A stretch of DNA of 64,000 bases from positions 2,309,001-2,373,000 of the forward strand of contig OX335656.1 in the NCBI GenBank assembly GCA_946894095.1, given 5' to 3'. This document shows positions 50,501 to 60,200 of the stretch, one piece after another. The notes below the pieces were generated by a model. It was given only the letters and a program-made list of their open reading frames with translations. It ran no database searches and was not told where the DNA came from. Made by a program: the position numbers and the translations under genes. Source of the stretch: Incurvaria masculella (Eukaryota > Arthropoda > Insecta > Lepidoptera > Incurvariidae). The number at the start of each line of letters is the position of its first letter. The stretch's first letter is position 1.

Positions 50501-53500
50501 GGGGAAAAGGTGCGATGGACACAGGCTGCTCAAAATTTACAAGAACTTTATGATAATTTGGCAGGTGATATATTAGTTTCCTGCGGTATTATTGCTTACC
50601 TATCACCATACACTTTACCAATTCGAACTGAAATTATCGAAAAATGGCGGGGTCTCATTATAAAACTTCAAATGCCACATTCGGATGTATTTATATTTAG
50701 TAAAGTATTAGGCACTGAAATCAAAATACAGAACTGGTACATCGCTGGGTTGCCCAGAGATATGTTTTCCACAGATAATGGAATAATTCAAGATAATTCT
50801 ATGAGATGGTCCTTACTTGTAGATCCACAAGGGCAAGCAAATAAATGGATAAAAAGAATGGAAAAGTCTAATGATTTGCAAGTAATGAAGTTCACTGACG
50901 GCAATTATATGAAAATAATTGAACCATGCCTTGAATACGGTAAGCCTGCTCTAATAGAGACTGTTTTAGAGGATGTCGAAGCGCCTCTAGATCCTATTCT
51001 TCTAAAACAAACTTACATACAAGGCGGAAAGGAATTCATTGCTCTTGGTGATAATGTTATTGAGTACAACCCTCATTTTAGACTTTACATGACAACCAAA
51101 CTTCGAAATCCTCACTATTTACCCGAAGTGTTCAATAAAGTTACACTGATAAACTTTGCATTGACCAAAGAAGGATTAGAGGATCAGTTATTAGGCATAG
51201 TGGTTGCAAAGGAAAGACCCGATCTCCAAGAAAAACGAGAAAAATTAATAGTCCAAAGTGCAACAAACAGGGCTGCTTTAAAACAAGTTGAGGATGACAT
51301 TTTGCGAACACTACAAGAGACAAAGGGAGACATACTGGAAGATGAAAGTGCCATTGAAGTGTTAGATTCGTCGAAGATTCTATCGATAGATATCACTAAA
51401 AAACAAGAGGCTAGTTTGGAAACTGAAAAAATTATAGAAGAGTTCAGGATGGGTTATCGTCCCATTGCATCCCATTCGGCAGTACTCTATTACTGCGTAA
51501 CAGAACTACCGAACGTTGATCCCATGTACCAGTACTCTTTGACTTGGTTCATCAATTTATATATTTTATCCATCGAAAATGCCAACAAATCGAAAGATCT
51601 TGAAAGACGGCTAAAGTTTTTGAAAGAGACATTTACTTACAATTTATACAGCAATGTCTGTCGTTCATTGTTTGACAAAGATAAGTTAATGTTTTCTTTT
51701 ATAATGTGTTCAAAAATGATGCTCGCATCTGCGGAAATGGATGTTGATGAACATTCTTTTCTTATTACTGGAGGAATTGCCATTGAAAACACTTTAAAAA
51801 AACCGTTCGAATGGTTACCTGACAAGGCTTGGGACGAAATTTGTCGATTGGATGAACTTCCTGCCTATCGCAACTTCCAGGAGCATTTCGTAGCCAATAT
51901 TGTCGCATGGAAAGCGGTTTACGATGACTTGGAGCCTCAAAATAAAGAGCTTCCAAATCCATGGGAAAAAACTCTATCACAATTTCAAAAAATATTAATT
52001 GTGAGGGTTTTGAGACCAGACAAATTGACCATAGCCATTAGCCAATTTGTAGAAAGACGCATGGGGCACAAATATATAACACCACCCCCTTTTGATATCG
52101 CTAAATCCTTTGGTGACTCCAATTGTCTTATTCCTTTGATATTTATCTTATCTCCGGGTGCTGATCCCATGGGAGCTTTGATCAAGTATTGTGAGCGCAT
52201 GGGCTACTCTCACAAATTCAACTCCATATCATTAGGTCAAGGTCAGGGCCCTATTGCCAGAGCCATGATAGAGAGGGCTCAGATAGAAGGCGGTTGGGTA
52301 TGTCTGCAAAACTGTCACTTGGCTGTTTCTTGGCTCGGGACATTGGAGAAAATCATTGAAGGATTCGACCTTACGAATACGGATTTGAGTTTTCGATTGT
52401 GGCTAACAAGTTACCCTTCGGACAAATTTCCGCATGATGTTTTACAAGTGGGCGTTAAAATGACGAACGAACCTCCAACAGGCCTCCAACACAACCTAAA
52501 TCGCTCCTACATATCCGAACCTTTAAAAGAGGCCGAATTCTTTGAGGGCTGTCCGGGAAAAGATAAGGCTTTCAGTAAGTTGCTTTATGGCATAAGCTTC
52601 TTCCATGCGGTGGTTCAGGAGAGGAAAAAGTTTGGTCCTCTTGGCTGGAACATACAGTACGGGTTCAACGATTCTGACTTCCAAATATCTGTAATGCAGC
52701 TTCAAATGTTTTTAAACCAATATGCAGAAATACAATATGTCGCTATAAAATATTTGACCGGCGAGTGTAACTATGGTGGTAGAGTTACTGACGACTGGGA
52801 TCGCAGATTAATCGTGACCATTTTGGACGGTTTTGTTAATGGACAAGTTGTATCTGACCCCGGATACCTATTTTCAACTATAGGATCTCAATATGGATTG
52901 CCAAGACGGTGTGAACATCAAGATTACTTAAAACACATCGAAAATGTCCCCGTAAATGCCCCGCCGGAAGTTTTTGGTCTCCATATAAATGCTGGGATCA
53001 CCAAAGACTATACTACCTCTATGGCGTTAATGTCTTCTCTTGTCCTAGTTGAAGGAGCTGGCAGTACAAGTGACGGGGGTAACACGGAACAACTTCTCAC
53101 TCAAATGGCTGCCGAAATTCTCGCGAAATTACCACCAGTTTTTGACATTGAAACATCACAAGAAAAGTACCCTGTAGATTATAACGAGTCCATGAATACG
53201 GTACTAATACAAGAGATGGAAAGATTTAACAAATTAGTCACTGAGGTAGCAGGATCGCTTCGAGACTTGCAGAAAGCAGTGAAGGGTCTTATCGTTATGT
53301 CCCCAGCGCTCGAAAACCAAGCTAATTTCATGCTTGTCGGTAAGATTCCAGATAATTGGCGGAAATTTTCTTACCCAAGCTTAAAACCACTGCCGAGCTA
53401 CATCACAGACTTAGTTGAACGTCTGCACATGTTAACAGGCTGGTTCAATGATGGAAAACCACCGACATTTTGGATTTCTGGTTTTTTTTTCACTCAAGCC

Positions 53501-53926
53501 TTCCTTACGGGTGCGGTGCAGAATTACGCCAGACTCAAAAAGATTCCAATAGATCAATTGATATTCGATTTCGACATTCGAGCAGTTGATTATGAGACAA
53601 CCCCAGCCGAGTCCGGGGTGTATGTAAAAGGTTTGTTTATAGACGGTGCTCGTTGGGAACGTTCTCGTAATGCCATAGCTGAACAATATCCTAAAATTCT
53701 TAATGATTCAATGCCGGTCGTTTGGCTTTACCCAAAGATTAAGTCTCAATTCCAGGAAGGCTCCCGTTACAGGTGTCCTCTTTACAAAACCCTAGAACGT
53801 AAAGGTGTTCTGGCGACCACTGGCCATTCCTCCAATTTTGTTTTGGCATTTTATTTACCCTCTGAACACCCAAGTAGCCACTGGATAAAGCGAAGTGTGG
53901 CCTTACTTCTGCAGTTAGATAATTAA
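41550..53926 (+). CDS. axonemal dynein heavy chain, single-headed inner-arm (DNAH3/7/12 group)
   Basis: Exons 41550-41684 (45 codons, donor GTACGT) and 42263-53926, spliced in phase 0; about 3932 aa. Numbering residues from the methionine at 42290: N-terminal tail and linker to about 1180; AAA1 Walker A GPAGTGKTET at 1202 and Walker B CFDEFN near 1253; AAA2 P-loop GDPFSGKS at 1483; AAA3 GPTGTGKS at 1832; AAA4 GVGGSGRQ at about 2196; antiparallel coiled-coil stalk with microtubule-binding tip at about 2430-2720; then AAA5, AAA6 and the C-terminal domain, ending SVALLLQLDN. Length and domain order fit the shorter axonemal heavy chains that form single-headed inner arms. It is an ATP-driven minus-end motor bending flagella, probably of sperm in this insect. 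The start is uncertain: an in-frame ATG at 41442 would add 36 residues, and further 5' exons cannot be excluded. The paralogue (DNAH3, 7 or 12) is unresolved. Confidence 0.95.
41685..42262 (+). other. dynein intron with repeat A copy 5
   Basis: Donor GTACGT at 41685, acceptor TTTCAG ending 42262. Positions 41780-42013 are a repeat A copy (TCCGTCCGTGCGTCTGTCAC, GCCGTATCTCATGAACCC, ending GAGTCCGACTCGCACTTGGC). This is the only intron recognised in the dynein coding region. Confidence 0.8.
41780..42013 (+). repeat. dispersed repeat A, copy 5
   Basis: Lacks the GGTTCCGTACCC opening but keeps the microsatellite, the core and the terminal GAGTCCGACTCGCACTTGGC followed by a T run. Confidence 0.75.
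42263..53926 (+). other. single 11.66-kb coding exon of the dynein gene
   Basis: Open without interruption for 3887 codons from the acceptor at 42261-42262 to the TAA at 53924-53926. It covers the linker, all six AAA modules, the stalk and the C-terminus. Open frames on the opposite strand within it are shadows. Confidence 0.95.
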
Positions 53927-54114
53927 TTTTGTAATCTTATATTTCTGAATGTTAACTGCTATTTAGATTAGATTTTGTACGCACATGTTTTAGCGTAATT
54001 AATGTATTATTTTAGCTACATGTTTACTTCCGAGACCCATGCTTTACATTGAACATGTTTAAGTGTTGTATTACTACCATAGTTATGTTTAATTTATTGT
54101 ATTGGTATTAGAAT

Positions 54115-54120
54115 AATAAA
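54115..54120 (+). terminator. dynein poly(A) signal
   Basis: AATAAA 189 bases after the dynein stop codon. It is the first canonical hexamer in the 3' flank. Confidence 0.7.
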
Positions 54121-54142
54121 AATCGTAAAATATTCATATAAT

Positions 54143-54148
54143 TTTATT
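54143..54148 (-). terminator. poly(A) signal of the coiled-coil gene
   Basis: AATAAA on the minus strand (TTTATT on +), 75 bases after the minus-strand stop at 54223. Confidence 0.65.
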
Positions 54149-54222
54149 GAGTTTGCTACCTAATGCAAACGCAGCAATTAAATCGTGCAGTATGAAACAA
54201 TGCAAGTTACGTATACCTATCG

Positions 54223-57200
54223 CTAGTCACGAGAATCTCTGGAGACGCCGGCGGCTCGGTGTTGTTGGTGACGTTGCTGCATGAGGTTGCGACGCCGGGT
54301 CTCTGCGTCACATAGACTCTTGCGCAGCAACAACAAGATGGCCGTATTGCGTTTCTTACAAACAAATGCAAAGTTTAGTAGGTACCATTATGATTGTGCA
54401 CACAGTGGTGCAATGCAGTAGCAATATTACTTTAAACGGTGATGCAAACACAAAAATACAATTCATTTTATTACTTGATATTTGTTTATATAACATAAAA
54501 TAATCAAAATCTTTCTCCAAGAGTGAACGCGTTCAATGGGCTGTTTAAAAAGGTATTTGACCTAACTTCAGTATAGTGTACTCTGAGTCCAAGTAGTCCA
54601 TCTAGGGTCCTGCTGGAACCGCCCCGCAAACTCGTGCAGTGGTAAGTTTTGTGCAGCTCAATCACGGAGATCTCCATAAACTCAATGCCCACTGCCTAAC
54701 AGTAGCTGGCACTTTTAGGATTTTACTTACTTTAACCCTTTCCCCGCCAGGAACGTATATATCCGTCAGAGCAAGGCATTCTGCAGGCGCCATCGTCGGA
54801 TATATCCGACAGAAAACTACTCCACTTCAAACATTAATAAAACTTTTCTGAATACGAAATAATGTGTTTTATTTACATAATTGCACAGTACATACTAGCG
54901 TTCATTAGATTTATACTGTTTCAACAGTGGAAACACACTATTTGCAACAAAACAAACAACAATTCAAGACTGCATATTATCGAAATAATTGTAGTAGCGT
55001 ATTGAGAAGGATTATGCCAAAAAACCTTGGCGGTGAAAGGGTTAAAGGGCATCGCGCTCTCGCTCGCACTGCAGACGAAGTACTGGTTGTCTGGGAGATA
55101 TCTCTGAGGAATTTGTCTACCTTCAGCACTGCGCACTCTCGGTCTAGTTGGTCGCACTCGGTCTCCATTGCGACCGCCGCCTCCAGCAGTTCTTGGTTCC
55201 TCGAAGCGAGCTCCGAGCTGTGCGCTCTCTCTCGCTCCAACTCATCGCGCTCTCTCTCGCACTGGTGCTGGTAACGCTGCTCTGCTAGTTGCCTCTCTGG
55301 AATGAAATTAATAAAATGTATATTATGAAGTGACTAAAACTAAATAAAACAGAACACAAAACCAACACACGGAAGCACTTCATAACCAACAGAGTGGTTG
55401 ACGATTGGAACCAACTTCCAGAGGACATTATAAGTGCAAACAACACTAATCAATTTAAGAATCGTTTGTACGCTTATCTAAATAAACACATTTTTAAAAT
55501 AAGTAACTAAGTGAACTGAAACCGATTAAGTGAAAAAAAAATTAAATGTTAATATATCAATGAACTATGTACTCGATTTAGACACATCAGCCTAGGCTGC
55601 CTGTCTAATATAAAATAAATAAATAAATGAAAGTGTTTTCACTGCTTCTTTATGAATAGTCGAGCCGCTATATCTGTAAGTATTCATCGACTTTATTCAA
55701 TGACAAATTTTTTTGGTCTGGGACTGATTTATTTGAAACAGGACCGAACTTGTGACCTTCCGATCGCATGCTCGATGTTCAACCAACGGATCCATCTAGA
55801 CTAGTCTTTTTCAAAGTGGGAGATGATTGTCGCTACTCCCGTCCGTCCATGCTCGCTGGTCCCAGGCCTATTAGCAGAAGGGACTGTGAATCACAAGATT
55901 AACCCTGCTGTTCACCTTTAGTAAATAGCTCATTAAACTGCTCCCGATGCTCCCGAATCATGTCAAGGCGTGCCAACGTCCGCACGTGCTCCACCTTGCG
56001 ACATACCTCCACCTTCGCCGCCTGGTCCTGCTGCTCCGACCACTCCTTGCGCGTCTTCTGCGGGGTTTACTGATTAGTAACTAAATACTTGGCAAAGGGG
56101 CGACTGCAGCCCCATGGAAGTAAGATGCATAATCGTTCCATGGTTCCTGCAGCAGTCCGGGGAGTCTTCAAGTTTGGCATTAGCATTTAGCTCATTAGTG
56201 TTACACTTAAACAAAAGTATGGACGAAAAACAATAGACCAGTGAGTCAGAAACCCAAATTAGGTACTTTAACTCAGTGAAAAAGATCACTGAGTTAAAGT
56301 ACCTAATTTGGGGCCTTTGACTAACAGAAGCCAAAAAAAATTATTGAAGAGTAATCATTTCACTTTCAACTGTTCATGGCCAAATAGATAAAATAAATCA
56401 TGTAACATAAAACTGTCTCTATTGTTAAAATACCAGTTTGTAGGTTCTACCAATGATGCTTGGAAGTCTGCAACATAATTAGGTACACATCATCTCCCGG
56501 GCATGCCATAAGAGGCGACAAATGGATCGTGGTTCAGATTCACAAACAAATTTACTGCCCTTCCTTACTGGGCATTAGGCTTAATCTCGCCCGGGTTGAT
56601 ACCATCGCATTGAATAAACGATGGTCGAATCGGCAATGAAAATTGTCTGTGTTTTTGATTCAATGTAAGCCCGTGTTCTCCGAGAAAGCCTTTGCATATG
56701 CACTCCACGATCTGAGCGTTTCTACTGCAAATGCACAAATTCAAAGTACTTTAAAAGGCCTTTGTATTTGCTGGCTTTGGGTTAAATTATAATAATTTAT
56801 TAATATTAGGGCTGGAGTTCACAATCTCTTGGTTGGTGGGATCTTTCTTCTTTCTTCTTCAGGCGAAAAATAAGGATGTATATATTTGAATTTTCAAATT
56901 ATCACTCACAGATTGTGCACTCCACCCTTAATGTTATTAAAATATTGGTGTTAGCATTTGGCTTATTAAGGGTTCTACAGAATACGGTGCAAAGCCTTAC
57001 TGTCAATACTTTGTCCGTCGTAAACGCATAGTAAATGTTTAAAAAAGTTTGTAAAAAGTTTATTTATGCTATGCACGATATCACAATACAGGTATCTATG
57101 CTATGTCATTGTATGAAGCCATGACCTACCTTTAAGGTTGTGTTACAAGTGGTGATTTCCTCTTCAAGTCTATTTAATTCCTCTACATCGGTAAGTTGGC

Positions 57201-60200
57201 GTTGCTTAAGCCTACTTTCTTCTTTTTCTAACTCCTGCCTTCGCTGTCGGGCTGCAAGAAATTACAAAGTAATTTATTAGTAAATGCGAAACAGGAATAT
57301 CGGCAGGTTACAATTTATTCAATGGATCCATAATTTCTTCTTCTTCTTCTTCTTTTTTTTCTCGGCGACTTCACACCACAGGTGGAAGGCCTTTTTGGCA
57401 ATAACGCGTGTGTGTTGCGTATTTATGCCAGCGTCTCAGTCTAAAGGGCTGCACGATATGAAAATAATTATTATTTTTTTTTTTCTACAAAAACATTACT
57501 TCTTTAATGAAATTATAAGAACAAAAACACTATTCTTTGGTGAAATAATCATAACAAAAAACAATCTGATAAAGTGAGTAAAATATTTTGAACTGATATT
57601 CATAATTTAATATTATTCATATTTACAAATTTTGAAATAAGCTTTAAGACTTTAATATTCGAGATGGACAGAAGAGAGTGGATGTTAATTGGAAGTAGAA
57701 TATCATATTGAGGGAGGAGTTGATATAATGGGGGCATTTTGTCTTGCAGAGGGCATGAAAAGAATATGTGATCTATGTCACCGTCCGCTAGTCCGCACTC
57801 ACACAAGGACGTGTTCAAAATTCGGAGTCTGGCCAAATGAACAGGAGAGCAGTTATGTCCTAATCTCAGACGACATATAGTGGAGGTATCGGTTTTGTTA
57901 ATTCTGAATTTATGGAACCATGGTTTTACTGGGATTTCAGGCTGAATACTAGCATAATATTTGCCTTTAGTGCAACTTGATTTTTTCCAAGCTAAGGTCC
58001 ATGCGTCTTTGAGAAATGATTTAGAAAGGGCTAGGATATCGTGTGGGTAGTTATGGAAGATATTTTTATCACCTTTCACTACAGCTTCTTTAGCCAGGGA
58101 ATCAACCCTCTCATTTCCAGTAATACCACTATGGGATGGGATCCAGGCAAAGATAATTTTATGATTGGGGAGAGAACGAAGTTTATCCTTGATTTTGCAG
58201 ATAACAGGGTTATTAATTTTTGAATCGAAGGGGTTTTGTACCAGGGATTGGAGCGAACTGCGGGAATCGGAGAAAATAATGAACTTGTTAAATTTTTTAA
58301 CCAAACCAATTAGTTCTACTGCCATAAGAAGGGCTCTACTTTCCCCTGTATACACAGACGTTTCTGGTGGACTTTTGCTTAACTGAAAAATGTTTGAATT
58401 CTCGTAGAAAACTGCAACCCCTACACAGCCTTTCTCAGAAAGTTTTGAGGCATCGGTATAAATATGTTGCCAGTCCTGCCATTTTTGGGATATGATGGAT
58501 CTAAATATTTTATTAGCATTTGGTGTGTCTTTTTCTATGCCAAAGTCTAATATTACCTGTGGGAGAAGTATAACTGATTCGAAAGGGAAGGAAAATATGG
58601 GGAGGGCCTTAGATCTTAAAGTAGCGTATTGTATATTCTTGAACTTGCGATAGCTCTTAACTAACCGAGGTGGGTTTTTGTTTGTCCAGTAGCTTAGTCG
58701 GAAAGAATAGTCTGATAGAAGAGTGAGTTTAGGAAACAGTGGATGGAAGAGGAACTGACTAGCTCTAAAAAGAAATCTATCGGAGAGGTATTGTCTACGG
58801 AGGTAAAGCGGGGCATCTGCGCACTCTACCTGGAGAGCATTAATTGGAGTGGATTTCATGGCACCTGCAATTATGCGTAAGCATTTTGATTGGATAATTT
58901 CCAACTTTCTAAGAGCAGTCTTATTAGCTGGTTCTAAAACAAAGGTCCCGTAGTCAAGATGACTTCGAATTATGGCATTATAAATTAGTTTCAGGGAGTA
59001 AGGATGGGCACCCCACCAAACTCCAGCAAGAGAGCGTAGTATATTGATGTTCTTCTCACATTTCTTTATTATTTGATCAATATGTTGGGAGCTTGACATT
59101 TTGGAATCGAGGATTACACCCAGGAATTTTACTTGTGGACTAGTAGGAATTCGGGTATTCTGGTATAAAATGTCAATCCGAGGGAGAAGCCGCTTTCTTG
59201 AAAAAGTTACGATAGTGCTCTTTGACGCCGATAGGTCTAATCCGTGATCTGCTAGCCACATAGAGAGTGATTCAATAGAGAGGTTTACAAAATCGGCTGC
59301 TTCTGGTATAAACTTATGGGAGGAGTATATGAGCAAGTCATCGGCATATTGTAAGATTCTGGCGAATTGGTTTACAGAGGTTTCTAGGTCATGCGTGTAA
59401 ATATTGTAAAGTAGTGGGCTAAGAACTGAGCCTTGAGGTAGCCCTTTCCAGATAGATCTTGAATCGGTCATTTCATTATCTGAGCGAAGGATTACTGTTC
59501 TGTGGGAAAGGAGGCATAATATAAAGGAGACCATCTTCTCTGGGATTCTCAGGTTTAACATTTTAGTTCTGAGAATAGGAAGTTGGACATTGTCGTAGGC
59601 TGCAGACACATCGAGGAACGCAGCCACAACTGAATCTCCACGGCTAAATGCTAGACGAATGTCTGTAGTAAATATGCCGATGCTATCCATTGTACTTCTT
59701 CCCTTTCGGAAGCCAAACTGGGTTTTCGCTAATAGACCTGATTTTTCAACAAACCATTCCAATCGGTTCTTCACTATATGTTCTGTAACTTTCAAGAGGG
59801 TGGAAGAGAGAGCTATAGGCCGATAGGAGTTACCATCGTTAGGGTCCTTTTGGGGTTTAAGGATGGGAATGATTAATTGTTCTTTCCATGCTTGGGGGAT
59901 AATGCCGGTGTTAAACATAGCATTAGATAGTTCTAGGTAATACACAAGAGAGCAATCATTGATCTTACTAAGGAAAGAGTAAGGGATCCCATCCAAACCT
60001 GGGGAAGTATCCTTTACATGACTGAGAACAATTTTAAGTTCTCGGAGGGAAAATGGGCTGGTCAACGTGTCAACTAAATGGGAGGTGGCAAAGGAATAAG
60101 TACGCGGTAGATCGCTCAGATGAGGAACCGAGGGTGGGGCCAGTTTATTGAGAAACGTGTCTTTCCAAGATGTAGTGGTAGGGCGCGATGAGTTGTTTTC

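Noticed and set aside
54504..54692. 62-codon minus frame as a dynein-neighbour exon
   Set aside because: No in-phase acceptor with matching composition was found; exon 5 at 54354-54223 fits better.
54977..55296. coiled-coil exon 4 extended to a stop at 54977
   Set aside because: The extension runs into a TTAA MITE and loses coiled-coil composition, whereas a GTAGAC donor at 55120 joins in phase to a coiled-coil-like exon 5.
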